In this document: piece by piece, positions 43,185 through 52,621 of the stretch
How the letters are laid out: each line of letters starts with the position of its first letter
Position numbering within the stretch: the stretch's first letter is position 1
NCBI RefSeq assembly: GCF_002307475.1
Contig: NZ_NTMH01000020.1
Location: 28,070 to 92,069 of the forward strand
Source: Pantoea allii
Lineage (GTDB): Bacteria > Pseudomonadota > Gammaproteobacteria > Enterobacterales > Enterobacteriaceae
DNA length: 64,000 nucleotides
Direction of reading: 5' to 3'
Program-made: the position numbers and the translations under genes
The notes under the pieces: generated by a model
The model's database searches: none
What the model was told of the DNA's origin: nothing
The model's input: the letters and a program-made list of their open reading frames with translations, nothing else

Positions 43185-43478
43185 ACCACGCGGGAACGGT
43201 CGGATAACCAGGATAGCCCCATTGGTATTGGCCGGGTCATCGGGGACGGAGGATGCTTTTTTGTCATTACGGATATTGCAGTGATCCCGCAGCATCAAAA
43301 GAAAGGCGTAGGCGATCGTATTATGCGTGCGCTGATGAATTATATTCAGCGTCACGCACCGCCGTCAGCTTATATCAGTTTAATCGCCAGCCACGGTACG
43401 CCCGTTTTTTATGCGCGCTATGGTTTTGAACCGGCACTGCCTCCCGAGCGCGTAGGGATGTTTTTGCGCATCGCCTGA
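43185..43478 (+). pseudogene. 5'-truncated GNAT N-acetyltransferase
   Basis: From just after the SDR stop an open frame encodes the C-terminal two thirds of a GNAT enzyme: SPIGIGRVIGDGGCFFVI, then the acetyl-CoA loop VIPQHQKKGVGDRIMRALM (Q-x-x-G-x-G form) and YARYGFEPALPPERVGMFLRI. Enteric relatives have about 45 more residues at the N terminus (core strand 1 and helices 1-2). Those are absent; the frame upstream is only the SDR 3' end in another register, giving a low-quality start at 43146. The acceptor-site region is thus missing and activity is doubtful. A deletion joining the two genes would explain it. Confidence 0.7.
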
Positions 43479-43504
43479 TACGCGTGACGTCATAAATGAC
43501 AATG

Positions 43505-43522
43505 GGGGACGTCACCGTCCCC
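43505..43522. terminator. Hairpin between the GNAT remnant and mdtI
   Basis: GGGGACG-TCAC-CGTCCCC lies between convergent stops. It has no T run on either strand, so it is a weak terminator at best. Confidence 0.4.
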
Positions 43523-43528
43523 GCAGTG

Positions 43529-43858
43529 TCAGGCCAGTTTAAGGATAATCATTCCCAGTAATAGCAGGGCAAGCCCGGCCCAGCCTGTTCGGTTGAGCCG
43601 CTGATCAAACAGAATCCATCCTGCTGCCACGGTCGCGACGATGCCAAAGCCGCCCCACAGGGCATAAGCAATCGACAGCTCAATGCCTTTTACCGCTTGA
43701 GACAGCGCGCTAAACGCCAGCAGCACGCAGGCCAACGACAGAATCCCATAACCGGGTTTTTTAAAGCCGTTGCTGTACTTAAGTAAAATATTAGCGGCGA
43801 TCTCCAGCAGTACGGCCAGCGCCAGCCAGGCAAAGTGAATCAGATCAGGCAGGATCAT
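43529..43858 (-). CDS. mdtI: Spermidine export protein MdtI (SMR family)
   Basis: MdtI pairs with MdtJ to export spermidine through the inner membrane. The 109-residue protein equals E. coli MdtI in length and has four helices with [24 protein letters not shown], almost as in E. coli, and the membrane-embedded glutamate of SMR transporters in [15 protein letters not shown] 43858 overlaps the mdtJ 3' end by 14 bases, so the pair is translated together. Confidence 0.95.
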   Translation of the reverse strand: MILPDLIHFAWLALAVLLEIAANILLKYSNGFKKPGYGILSLACVLLAFSALSQAVKGIELSIAYALWGGFGIVATVAAGWILFDQRLNRTGWAGLALLLLGMIILKLA

Positions 43859-44195
43859 GTTCTGCCTCCTTGACCTCACCGCTGCCGGCTTTCATTAACA
43901 GGATGCCGACAACCAGGGTGAACAGGCCGCAGACTTTCATCAGCGATAAGGTTTCGTCAAACAGCTGCACGCTAAATACGGTGATCAGCATAATGCCAAC
44001 GCCTTCCCAGAGCGCATAAGCGACACCCAACGCAATGCGCTTAATGGCGAAACTCAGAAAGAGATAAGAACAGGCAATCATCCCCAGCATGATCACATAT
44101 CCCGTCTGGCTTTGATTCAGGCTGGACCATTTCATGGTTAAGGTGCCAATGATTTCCGTAACAATAGCGAGTGCTAATAATCCCCAGGCGCGCAT
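43845..44195 (-). CDS. mdtJ: Spermidine export protein MdtJ (SMR family)
   Basis: The 116-residue partner of MdtI has four membrane helices, the SMR glutamate in [15 protein letters not shown] and [15 protein letters not shown], closely matching E. coli MdtJ (121 aa). ATG 44195 has GTGGAGAAAA upstream; an earlier TTG in frame is less likely. It leads the mdtJI operon. A 31-codon ORF 84 bases upstream on the same strand may act as regulatory leader. Confidence 0.95.
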   Translation of the reverse strand: MRAWGLLALAIVTEIIGTLTMKWSSLNQSQTGYVIMLGMIACSYLFLSFAIKRIALGVAYALWEGVGIMLITVFSVQLFDETLSLMKVCGLFTLVVGILLMKAGSGEVKEAEHDPA

Positions 44196-44279
44196 GGGTT
44201 TTCTCCACAAATAAACGTCATGATTTACCGTGATGCGTAACGCAACGGCAGAAAGAGAAATTTGCTGGCAGAGAGGGGA

Positions 44280-44375
44280 CTAAAGCGCGCTGCGCCAGTG
44301 CTGATCGACGGCGTTAACGCTGAAAGCGGTAAGGGTTAAAAGGGCGGTAAAAAGCGTAATGAACGTCCTGCTCAT
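44280..44375 (-). CDS. Small ORF upstream of mdtJ, MdtU-like candidate
   Basis: On the mdtJ strand, ATG 44375 to TAG 44280 encodes 31 residues: MSRTFITLFTALLTLTAF continuing to SVNAVDQHWRSAL. The first part is a hydrophobic membrane or signal-like segment. It ends 84 bases before mdtJ. E. coli carries a small upstream ORF, mdtU (34 codons), whose translation is needed for spermidine-dependent expression of mdtJI; position, size and strand agree with that. The ribosome binding site is weak (GGAT at -15). I could not compare sequences with E. coli MdtU, so the equivalence is inference. Confidence 0.5.
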   Translation of the reverse strand: MSRTFITLFTALLTLTAFSVNAVDQHWRSAL

Positions 44376-44549
44376 AATTTAACAATGCATCCACGTTGTT
44401 GCTTCTCTTCAGTGGACGGATAAAGCCTCCGGTAATAAATACCACAGCGTTATATCACGTAGTCAGATGAAGAGACAGTCTGTTTGTTCGGATATTTGAC
44501 GAATATCAGGTGAATATGACGTGGGTTGAGGCGCGGTTTCGTTCTGGCA

Positions 44550-44582
44550 GAGAAATAAAAAAGCCGGACAGATGTCCGGCTT
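44550..44582 (-). terminator. Intrinsic terminator of betIBA
   Basis: On the minus strand a 9-bp stem (AAGCCGGAC / GTCCGGCTT) with a 4-base loop is followed by TTTTTTATTT, 20 bases after the betA stop. Confidence 0.93.
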
Positions 44583-44602
44583 GGTGGTGGCACAGAAAAC
44601 CG

Positions 44603-46285
44603 TTACGCCGTGCGTTCTGGCGCCGTGCGGACGGGAGCATCCCCTGCAACATAGTAGTCTGCCGTGCTGCGTGGCAGTGGTTCAAGGCCACGAATGCTGT
44701 CGGCAATTTTTTCACCGATCATGATGGTGGTCGCATTCAGGTTACCGGTGATAATCAGCGGCATGATAGAGGCATCGACAACGCGTAGCCCCTGCAGTCC
44801 GTGAACGCGGCCTTCACTGTCAACGACCGACATCTCATCGTTGCCCATTTTACAGGTGCCACAAGGATGGTAGGCCGTTTCGCCGTGGTTACGCACGAAC
44901 TCATCCAGCTGTTCATCGGTCTGGCATTCAATACCGGGACTGATTTCGCGACCACGGTATTTATCCAGCGCGGGCTGATTAATGATCTCACGCGTGATAC
45001 GAATCGCATCGCGGAATTCATGCCAGTCCTGTTCATGAGACATATAGTTGAACAGGATAGCCGGATGGCGACGCGGATCGCGTGATTTCAGGTGCACGTG
45101 ACCGCGACTCGGTGAACGCATTGAACCCACGTGGCACTGGAAACCATGCGCATCAACCGCGTTCGAGCCATTGTAGTTAATCGCTACCGGCAGGAAGTGG
45201 TACTGAATATTTGGCCAGCTAAACTCTTCGCGGCTACGAATAAAGCCGCCCGCTTCAAACTGGTTACTTGCTCCCACGCCGGTGCCGTTAAACAGCCACT
45301 CCGCACCAATCTTAGGCTGATTCCACCATTTCAAGGCCGGATAAAGCGATACCGGTTCTTTACACTCGTACTGCAGATACATCTCAAGGTGATCCTGCAG
45401 ATTTTCACCGACGCCTGGCAGGTCGTGTACCACGGGAATATCGAACTGCTTCAGTAGCGCTGAGGCACCGACGCCGGAGCGTTGCAGAATTTGTGGTGAG
45501 GCAATGGCACCCGCACACAGCAGGACTTCACGACGTGCGTGAGCCGTGTGCAACGTATTGCTGTCACCGATTAAATACTCGACGCCAATCGCGCGCTTAC
45601 CTTCAAACAAAATGCGGTCAGTCGTGGCATGTGTGGTGATTTTCAGGTTAGGGCGGCTTTTCGCCCTGTCCAAATAGCCGCGAGCGGTACTGGAGCGTCG
45701 GCCTTCAGGCGTCACAAACCGATCCATCGGGCCAAAGCCTTCTTGCTGATAACCGTTAAGGTCATCGGTACGCGGATAGCCCGCCTGAACGCCAGCCTGA
45801 ATCATCGCTTCAAACAGAACGTTATTGCCTTTCTTCGGCGTGGTGACGCTGACCGGGCCGTCACCGCCATGGTAATCGTTGGCACCGGTATCGCGCGTTT
45901 CTGATTTACGGTAGTAGGGCAGACAGTCCAGATAGCTCCAGTTCTCCAGCCCAGGCATGTCAGCCCAGTTGTCCAGATCCATGGCGTTACCGCGGATATA
46001 GCACATACCGTTGATCAGCGATGAACCGCCCAGGCCTTTGCCCCGGCCACATTCCATCCGGCGGTTGTTCATGTAGGGCTCAGGCTCTGTTTCGTACGCC
46101 CAGTTATAGCGTTTTCCCTGTAAAGGGTAAGCCAGGGCTGCAGGCATCTGGGTGCGAAAATCAAAACGGTAGTCAGGGCCGCCCGCTTCCAGCAGTAAGA
46201 CATTTACGTTGCTGTCTTCGGTGAGTCGGGTAGCCAAAACATTCCCTGCGGATCCGGCTCCGATGATAATGTAATCAAATTCCAT
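44603..46285 (-). CDS. betA: Choline dehydrogenase BetA
   Basis: BetA is a membrane-associated FAD enzyme of the GMC family that oxidises choline to betaine aldehyde and can go on to glycine betaine. The 560-residue protein begins [21 protein letters not shown] (FAD-binding GxGxxG), has [16 protein letters not shown], the second GMC signature [15 protein letters not shown] and the C-terminal active-site region [13 protein letters not shown]. Length is near that of E. coli (556). It is last in betI-betB-betA, 23 bases after betB, and is closed by a strong terminator. Confidence 0.97.
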   Translation of the reverse strand: MEFDYIIIGAGSAGNVLATRLTEDSNVNVLLLEAGGPDYRFDFRTQMPAALAYPLQGKRYNWAYETEPEPYMNNRRMECGRGKGLGGSSLINGMCYIRGNAMDLDNWADMPGLENWSYLDCLPYYRKSETRDTGANDYHGGDGPVSVTTPKKGNNVLFEAMIQAGVQAGYPRTDDLNGYQQEGFGPMDRFVTPEGRRSSTARGYLDRAKSRPNLKITTHATTDRILFEGKRAIGVEYLIGDSNTLHTAHARREVLLCAGAIASPQILQRSGVGASALLKQFDIPVVHDLPGVGENLQDHLEMYLQYECKEPVSLYPALKWWNQPKIGAEWLFNGTGVGASNQFEAGGFIRSREEFSWPNIQYHFLPVAINYNGSNAVDAHGFQCHVGSMRSPSRGHVHLKSRDPRRHPAILFNYMSHEQDWHEFRDAIRITREIINQPALDKYRGREISPGIECQTDEQLDEFVRNHGETAYHPCGTCKMGNDEMSVVDSEGRVHGLQGLRVVDASIMPLIITGNLNATTIMIGEKIADSIRGLEPLPRSTADYYVAGDAPVRTAPERTA

Positions 46286-46308
46286 TCGTCGTTCCTCAGG
46301 TTAGGGGA

Positions 46309-47781
46309 TTAAAATACAGACTGAAAACGCGTCAGTTCCACCTGAACCGCCTTGACCTGGGTGTAGCTTTGCAGCGTCATCAGGCCGTTTTCACGTCCCA
46401 CGCCAGAGTGCTTGTAACCGCCAACCGGCATTTCGGCGGCGGACTCACCCCAGGTGTTAATCCAGCAAATGCCGGCTTCAATCTGATGGATCACCCGGTG
46501 TGCGCGGTTCAGATCCTGCGTCACCAGACCTGCAGCCAGGCCGAACTCGGTGTCATTGGCGCGGCGCACCACTTCGTCTTCAGAGGTGTAACTCAGAATC
46601 GACATGACCGGGCCAAAGATTTCTTCACGGACAATCTTCATCTCATCACGGCAGTCGCTGAATACGGTGGGTTCAACCCAGGCACCCTGATCAAAGCCTT
46701 CGCCGGTTAAGCGCTTACCGCCGCAAAGCAGACGTGCGCCTTCTTCAATGCCAGATGCAATAAAGCGCATGACATTATCACGGTGGCTAAAGCTGACCAG
46801 CGGACCAAAGTTAGTGTCAGGATCGCGCAGGTCGCCTGCTTTAATACGTGCAACGCGCTCAAGAATCCTGGCCTCAAAGGCAGACTGCAGCGCGGCAGGC
46901 ACAAACACCCGCGTACCGTTGGTGCACACCTGGCCAGAACTGTAGAAGTTGGCCATCATGGCAATATCGGCTGCCAGGTCGAGATCGGCATCATCAAAAA
47001 TAATCAGCGGAGACTTACCGCCCAGCTCCATCGTGACGTCTTTCAGCGTGGAACCTGCCGCGTTCGCCATGACTTTCTTGCCACTGACCACACCGCCGGT
47101 GAATGACACCTTATCAATGCCCGGATGTTCGGTCAGCAGTTGGCCGGTGACCGCGCCGGTGCCCGGCAGCACGTTAAACACACCATCTGGCACGCCGGCT
47201 TCTGTGTAGATTTCAGCCAGTTTCAGCGCCGTCAGCGGGGTAACTTCGCTGGGTTTAAAGATCATGGCGTTGCCCGCCGCCAGCGCTGGCGCAGACTTCC
47301 AGAGTGCAATCTGAATCGGGTAATTCCAGGCACCGATGCCTGCGACAACGCCTAGTGGTTCGCGGCGGGTATAAACAAATGAGGTATCACGCAACGGAAT
47401 TTGTTGGCCTTCCAGCGCAGGGATCAGCCCAGCGTAATATTCCAGCACGTCGGCACCGGTAACGATGTCAACGCTTGCGGTTTCACTGAACGGCTTACCG
47501 GTATCAAGCATCTCCAGTTCAGCCAGCTCATCATTGCGCTCGCGCAGGATATCAACCGCACGACGTAGAATGCGTGAACGTTCCATTGCGGTCATGGCCG
47601 CCCAGACTTTTTGTCCTTTTCGGGCAGCGGCAACGGCGCGATCGACATCCTCGCGTCCGGCGATCTGAACATCAGCCAGTACCTCACCGTTAACCGGGTT
47701 AATGCTCTGGAAGGTTTCACCAGAGGTAGCGGCAACGTAAGTACCATTGATGTAGAGTTGTTGCTCGTTGAATCGGGACAT
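46309..47781 (-). CDS. betB: Betaine aldehyde dehydrogenase BetB
   Basis: BetB oxidises betaine aldehyde to glycine betaine with NAD(P)+. The 490-residue length equals E. coli BetB. The aldehyde dehydrogenase hallmarks are [15 protein letters not shown] with the general-base glutamate and [16 protein letters not shown] with the catalytic cysteine; [18 protein letters not shown] marks the betaine subfamily. It lies between betI and betA, 17 bases after betI, in an operon induced by choline and osmotic stress. Confidence 0.97.
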   Translation of the reverse strand: MSRFNEQQLYINGTYVAATSGETFQSINPVNGEVLADVQIAGREDVDRAVAAARKGQKVWAAMTAMERSRILRRAVDILRERNDELAELEMLDTGKPFSETASVDIVTGADVLEYYAGLIPALEGQQIPLRDTSFVYTRREPLGVVAGIGAWNYPIQIALWKSAPALAAGNAMIFKPSEVTPLTALKLAEIYTEAGVPDGVFNVLPGTGAVTGQLLTEHPGIDKVSFTGGVVSGKKVMANAAGSTLKDVTMELGGKSPLIIFDDADLDLAADIAMMANFYSSGQVCTNGTRVFVPAALQSAFEARILERVARIKAGDLRDPDTNFGPLVSFSHRDNVMRFIASGIEEGARLLCGGKRLTGEGFDQGAWVEPTVFSDCRDEMKIVREEIFGPVMSILSYTSEDEVVRRANDTEFGLAAGLVTQDLNRAHRVIHQIEAGICWINTWGESAAEMPVGGYKHSGVGRENGLMTLQSYTQVKAVQVELTRFQSVF

Positions 47782-47798
47782 AATTTCTCCTGGTTCCG

Positions 47799-48392
47799 TT
47801 ACTCGTGTTCGCCAGCTAACTGCTGACGAATGAATTGGGTGGTCAGTGTCCGGGCGGTAGCCGGATCAAAAGGCTTTCCGCTCAGTGCGGCGCGTAACCA
47901 CAGGCCATCTATCATGGCGGCCAGCCCGTGGGCGGCAAGGCGGGCCTTTTCTTTGGGCAACTGGCGGCGAAATTCCACTGCCAGCGCTGAAAACAAGCGC
48001 CGGTGGCTGACCCGTTCCAGCCGTCGAAGCTGAGGCTGATGCATGCTGCTTGACCAGAAATCAAGCCAGGCTTTCATTACCGCGCGTTCCACCTGACTTT
48101 CGTCAAAATTGCCGTCGACGATAGCGCGCAGCCGGACTTCTGCCGAAGCCTGCGCCAGTGGAGCCAGCCGATGCGCGACCGCTTCACGCAGTTGTCGGGT
48201 GACATCGCGCATGGTGGCTTCCAGCAAGCCATTCTTGTCCTTGAAATAATGACTAATGATGCCCGTTGAAACGCCTGCGCGCCGCGCAATCTGGGCAATG
48301 GTGGCATCATTAATGCCGACTTCATTGATGGTGCCCAGCGTGGCATCAATCAACTGCCGACGTCGTATTGGCTGCATCCCTACCTTTGGCAT
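47799..48392 (-). CDS. betI: Choline-responsive repressor BetI
   Basis: BetI is a TetR-family repressor of the bet genes that releases DNA on binding choline. The 197-residue protein begins [23 protein letters not shown] 48392 with GGAG 8 bases upstream is preferred to the GTG at 48401. The helix-turn-helix is [22 protein letters not shown] (as [18 protein letters not shown]), and the C-terminal domain keeps [12 protein letters not shown] and [17 protein letters not shown]. Length is close to E. coli (195). Divergent from betT. Confidence 0.96.
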   Translation of the reverse strand: MPKVGMQPIRRRQLIDATLGTINEVGINDATIAQIARRAGVSTGIISHYFKDKNGLLEATMRDVTRQLREAVAHRLAPLAQASAEVRLRAIVDGNFDESQVERAVMKAWLDFWSSSMHQPQLRRLERVSHRRLFSALAVEFRRQLPKEKARLAAHGLAAMIDGLWLRAALSGKPFDPATARTLTTQFIRQQLAGEHE

Positions 48393-48439
48393 GACTTTCA
48401 CTCCAGCCTGAAACCGAGCCTCTATTTAAACTTTTTTTG

Positions 48440-48453
48440 ATTGGATGTTCAAT
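48440..48453. promoter_or_regulatory. BetI operator between betI and betT
   Basis: ATTGGATGTTCAAT is a palindromic match to the BetI-type site ATTG(G/A)ACGTTCAAT known from bet regulons. It lies 47 bases from the betI start, in position to control betIBA and the divergent betT. Confidence 0.7.
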
Positions 48454-48649
48454 ATAAATAGAAACCTTGTTAGGATGATGTGTCTTAAAAGTTGAGTAAG
48501 TGAAGCGGTAAGTGTGGCAGATTGGCTAGTTTTGACCAGAATGTAACGGCAGGAAACGAAGCGTAAAAAAACACATGCCGCCAGGGCGCCGGATTTTTAA
48601 CCGGATTGATCTCTTGCAGAATTTACAAGCCAACAACCAGAGGTAAACG

Positions 48650-50680
48650 ATGACGAGTCCACCAACTAGTGAAAAAGACAGAATCAATCCTGTAGTGTTT
48701 TACACATCGGCAGGATTGATTCTGACGTTTTCACTCATCACCATTCTGTTTAGCAACGAAGCTGCAGGCTGGATTTTAAAGGCAGTTAACTGGGTGTCAG
48801 CCGCGTTTGGCTGGTATTACATGCTGGCGGCAACGCTGTACATTGTCTTTGTGGTTTATATGGCGTGTTCGCGCTTCGGCTCGATCAAGCTGGGGCCAGA
48901 GCAGTCAAAGCCTGAGTTCAGTGTACTGAGTTGGTCGGCGATGCTGTTCGCCGCCGGTATCGGTATTGACCTGATGTTCTTTTCGGTAGCGGAACCTGTT
49001 TCACAGTATATGCAGCCGCCGGAAGGTGCAGGGCAGACCATGGAGGCGGCCCGCCAGGCGATGGTCTGGACGCTGTTCCACTACGGCTTAACCGGCTGGT
49101 CAATGTATGCCTTAATGGGGATTGCGCTGGGTTATTTTAGCTACCGTTATAATCTGCCGTTAACCATCCGCTCGGCGCTGTATCCCATCTTTGGAAAGCG
49201 CATTAACGGCCCGATTGGACATACCGTGGATATTGCGGCGGTTGTCGGCACGATTTTTGGTATCGCAACCACGCTGGGCATCGGCGTTGTTCAGCTGAAT
49301 TACGGACTGAAGGTGTTGTTTGATGTTCCCGAAGGGCTGACCGCCCAGACGGCCCTGATCATTCTGTCGGTGGTTATCGCGACCATCTCTGTCACCTCTG
49401 GCGTGGACAAAGGTATCCGTATTCTGTCCGAGCTGAATGTGGCACTGGCACTTGGCCTGATTCTGTTTGTCCTGTTTGCCGGTGATACCAGCTTCCTGCT
49501 TAATGCGCTGGTCCTTAATGTGGGCGACTATATCAACCGCTTTATGGGCATGACGCTGAATACCTTTGCTTTTGATCGGCCAACGCAGTGGATGAACAGC
49601 TGGACGCTGTTTTTCTGGGCCTGGTGGGTTGCCTGGTCGCCATTCGTTGGCCTGTTCCTGGCGCGTATATCACGCGGTCGTACCATCCGTGAGTTCGTTC
49701 TTGGCACGCTGGTGATTCCTTTTACCTTTACGCTGCTTTGGCTGTCTGTATTCGGTAACGCCGCCCTGTATGAAATTATTCATGGCGACGCGGGCTTTGC
49801 CCAGGAAGTGATGACGCACGCAGAGCGCGGTTTCTATAGCCTGCTGGCCCAGTATCCGGCATTTAAGCTGAGCGCATCGGTGGCAACCATTACCGGTATG
49901 CTGTTCTACGTCACCTCGGCGGATTCCGGTTCGCTGGTGTTAGGTAACTTCACCTCAAAACTGAAAGACATCAACAGCGATGCGCCCAACTGGCTGCGTA
50001 TCTTCTGGTCGGTGGCGATTGGTGTGCTGACGTTGAGTATGTTGATGACCAACGGCATCACCGCGTTGCAAAATGCCACAGTGATTATGGGGCTGCCGTT
50101 TAGCTTCGTGATCTTCTTTGTGATGGCGGGATTGTATAAGTCACTCAAGGTTGAGGACTACCGTCGTGCCAGTGCGACACGCGATACTGCGCCTTACCTG
50201 GCACATGCGACCGATCGTCTGACCTGGAAAAAACGCCTGTCGCGGCTGATGAACTACCCCGGCTCGCGTTACACGCTGAAGATGATGGAAGAGACCATCT
50301 TCCCTGCCATGCAGGAAGTGGCAAAAGAGCTGGAGCTGCGTGGCGCCAGGGTCTCGCTGGATAAGGTGGCGGCTGACGACGAGCATCCGCTGGGTTATCT
50401 GGATTTGCGCGTTCAGCTGGGCGACGAGCAGGACTTCCTCTATCAGGTCTGGCCGCAGCAATACTCGGTACCTGGTTTTACCTACCGGGCGCGTAGCGGT
50501 AAGTCCACCTATTACCGGCTGGAAACCTTCCTGCTGGAAGGCAGTCAGGGCAATGACCTGATGGACTACAGCAAAGAGCAGGTGATTATTGATATCCTCG
50601 ATCAATATGAACGTCACCTGAACTTTATCCACCTCCATCGCGAGGCACCGGGAAGCAACATTACCTTCCCCAACGCCTGA
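48650..50680 (+). CDS. betT: High-affinity choline transporter BetT (BCCT family)
   Basis: BetT imports choline by proton symport as precursor of glycine betaine. The 676-residue protein equals the E. coli length (677): 12 membrane helices in residues about 15-510, with AGIGIDLMFFSVAEPVSQY and WTLFFWAWWVAWSPFVGLFLARISRGRT, the BCCT signatures, and a long hydrophilic C-terminal tail (about 510-676) that in BetT senses osmolality. AGAGGTAAACG precedes the ATG. It is divergent from betIBA, completing a full choline-to-betaine regulon, and ends at an intrinsic terminator. Confidence 0.96.
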   Translation: MTSPPTSEKDRINPVVFYTSAGLILTFSLITILFSNEAAGWILKAVNWVSAAFGWYYMLAATLYIVFVVYMACSRFGSIKLGPEQSKPEFSVLSWSAMLFAAGIGIDLMFFSVAEPVSQYMQPPEGAGQTMEAARQAMVWTLFHYGLTGWSMYALMGIALGYFSYRYNLPLTIRSALYPIFGKRINGPIGHTVDIAAVVGTIFGIATTLGIGVVQLNYGLKVLFDVPEGLTAQTALIILSVVIATISVTSGVDKGIRILSELNVALALGLILFVLFAGDTSFLLNALVLNVGDYINRFMGMTLNTFAFDRPTQWMNSWTLFFWAWWVAWSPFVGLFLARISRGRTIREFVLGTLVIPFTFTLLWLSVFGNAALYEIIHGDAGFAQEVMTHAERGFYSLLAQYPAFKLSASVATITGMLFYVTSADSGSLVLGNFTSKLKDINSDAPNWLRIFWSVAIGVLTLSMLMTNGITALQNATVIMGLPFSFVIFFVMAGLYKSLKVEDYRRASATRDTAPYLAHATDRLTWKKRLSRLMNYPGSRYTLKMMEETIFPAMQEVAKELELRGARVSLDKVAADDEHPLGYLDLRVQLGDEQDFLYQVWPQQYSVPGFTYRARSGKSTYYRLETFLLEGSQGNDLMDYSKEQVIIDILDQYERHLNFIHLHREAPGSNITFPNA

Positions 50681-50686
50681 GTCAGC

Positions 50687-50719
50687 AGCCCGTAAGCCGA
50701 GAGGTTTACGGGCTTTTTT
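50687..50719 (+). terminator. Intrinsic terminator of betT
   Basis: A 9-bp stem (AGCCCGTAA / TTACGGGCT) with a 10-base loop is followed by six T. Confidence 0.9.
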
Positions 50720-50811
50720 CATAGTCGGAATAGTCCCGACCTAAACCGTCACAAAATCAACTATCTTTAAAGATTACAGGACACCGATTACCGTGGTTGA
50801 CAGGGAGTCGT

Positions 50812-52164
50812 ATGCGAAAAATTCTTAGAACATTTCTGCCGCTTTACACCACTACGTTGCTGATGCTACTGGGGTCGGGGTTGCTGACGACCTATGTGTC
50901 GCTGCGCCTGGCGCATGAACAGGTTAACGGGGCGGTGATCGGTGCGATTATCGCAGCCTATTACATTGGCCTGGTGATCGGCGGAAAAGTGGGGCACAAC
51001 CTGATTGCGCGCGTCGGCCATATTCGTGCGTATGTGGCCTGTGCCGGTATTATCACCGCGTCGGTGATAGGGCACGGGCTGACAGACTTTATACCGCTAT
51101 GGGTTTTTCTGCGTCTGATTATCGGCCTGTGCATGATGTGCCAGTATATGGTGCTGGAAAGCTGGCTCAATGATCAGGCGGAATCTTCACAGCGCGGCCT
51201 GATTTTTGGCTTCTATATGGTGGCAACTTACCTTGGATTGAGTAGTGGCCAGGTGGTGCTGACGCTGCAAAGCGGGTTTGGTATCAATACGTTGTTGATT
51301 GTGGCCCTCTGTTTTGCGCTCTGTCTGGTACCCATCGCCCTGACAACGCGCACCCATGTGCGGCCCATGTCGCCCGCGCCCATGGAACTGAGCTATTTTA
51401 TTCGCACGATTCCAAAGTTGCTCAGTACCACCTTGTTAACCGGTATGGTGGTCGGTGCCTTTTATGGTCTGGCACCGGTTTACGCCAGCAGTAAAGGGTT
51501 CAGCGATGCCCAAACCGGGATATTCATGAGCCTGACTATTTTCGCCGGGCTGGTTTCACAGTTTCCCCTCAGTTGGCTGTCTGATCGCTACGACCGCCAG
51601 CGACTGTTGTTCTATATTTCCGTCGTATTGATGCTGGCCTGTTTGCCGCTGGTTGTATTGCCAAACCTCTCTTTCAACTGGGTGCTGGGCATCGCGTTTG
51701 TCGCCAGCATGGTGCAGTTTTCACTTTATCCTTTACAGGTCGCTCTGGCTAACGATCAGGTGGCTGCCGAGCAGCGCGTGTCACTCACGGCCTGTTTATT
51801 GATGGCCTTTGGCATCGGTGCCAGTATCGGTCCTTTGCTGGTGGGGGCATTAATTCAGCCGTTTGGCAGCAACATGCTTTATCTGTTCTTCACCCTGTGT
51901 ACGCTGCTGATTGCCGCATTGAGCTATATGAAGACGCCGCTTCCGTTGCCGACCACCGAAGTACCGCTGCCCCATGTGGTCTTGCCAGACAGCCTGGCGA
52001 CATCGCCATTAGGTGCAGCGCTTAACCCGGTGCTGGAAGATGAGGCGATTCAGGCGGCGATGGTGAATAGCGACGAAGAGAAAGAGGATGACGAAGAGGA
52101 TAAAGAGGACGATGACGATCGGGGCAGCAAGGATACGCAAAATCAGGAACACGCTAACCGCTGA
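50812..52164 (+). CDS. YcaD-like MFS transporter with acidic C-terminal tail
   Basis: This 450-residue protein has 12 membrane helices resembling the YcaD branch of the major facilitator superfamily: FLPLYTTTLLMLLGSGLLTTY, GLVIGGKVGHNLIARVGHIR (motif A-like) and MVLESWLNDQAE. ATG 50812 (MRKILRTF) has CAGGGAG upstream; an in-frame start at 50797 is less likely. E. coli YcaD has 382 residues; the excess here is a cytoplasmic tail ending in a long Glu/Asp/Lys run (about residues 418-440) of low complexity. Substrate unknown. It stands alone between betT and a DUF1272 gene. Confidence 0.82.
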   Translation: MRKILRTFLPLYTTTLLMLLGSGLLTTYVSLRLAHEQVNGAVIGAIIAAYYIGLVIGGKVGHNLIARVGHIRAYVACAGIITASVIGHGLTDFIPLWVFLRLIIGLCMMCQYMVLESWLNDQAESSQRGLIFGFYMVATYLGLSSGQVVLTLQSGFGINTLLIVALCFALCLVPIALTTRTHVRPMSPAPMELSYFIRTIPKLLSTTLLTGMVVGAFYGLAPVYASSKGFSDAQTGIFMSLTIFAGLVSQFPLSWLSDRYDRQRLLFYISVVLMLACLPLVVLPNLSFNWVLGIAFVASMVQFSLYPLQVALANDQVAAEQRVSLTACLLMAFGIGASIGPLLVGALIQPFGSNMLYLFFTLCTLLIAALSYMKTPLPLPTTEVPLPHVVLPDSLATSPLGAALNPVLEDEAIQAAMVNSDEEKEDDEEDKEDDDDRGSKDTQNQEHANR

Positions 52165-52260
52165 TAAAATCCATACGGCATCCTGATGGCAAGATGAAAA
52201 TCCTCGACAAGCGGTGCGGCTTTTGCCACGCTGACAGCCGCTACCGCCAAGGAGGATGCC

Positions 52261-52479
52261 ATGTTAGAACTGCGCCCTAACTGTGAACGCTGTGATACCG
52301 ACTTGCCTGCCGCATCCTACGATGCACGCATCTGTTCGTTCGAATGTACCTTTTGCGCTCCCTGTGCTGAGCAGCATCTTAAAGGGCTGTGTCCAAACTG
52401 TGGCGGGGAATTAGTCCGGCGGCCAATCCGGCCTGCGGCTAAACTGCTGACGCATCCCGCCAAACTGCGCAACGCATAA
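52261..52479 (+). CDS. DUF1272 zinc-ribbon protein
   Basis: The 72-residue protein matches DUF1272: MLELRPNCERCDTDLP, then CSFECTFCAPCAEQ and LCPNCGGELVRRP. Eight cysteines in paired CxxC arrangement predict a small zinc-binding domain. AAGGAGGATGCC gives an excellent ribosome binding site for ATG 52261. Function is unknown. A GC-rich hairpin CGCCGG/CCGGCG lies after the stop, near 52491-52508. Confidence 0.88.
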   Translation: MLELRPNCERCDTDLPAASYDARICSFECTFCAPCAEQHLKGLCPNCGGELVRRPIRPAAKLLTHPAKLRNA

Positions 52480-52621
52480 AGGCTGAACGCGCCGGCGGCG
52501 TCCGGCGTGATCCTGTCCTGTTTAACGCATCTTCCATCACATCACGCCCGATTTAACCGCAATCCTGAGTCAAAAACAGGGCACCCAACGTGACAGTGTC
52601 ACATTGCATGCGTGCGTGCGC

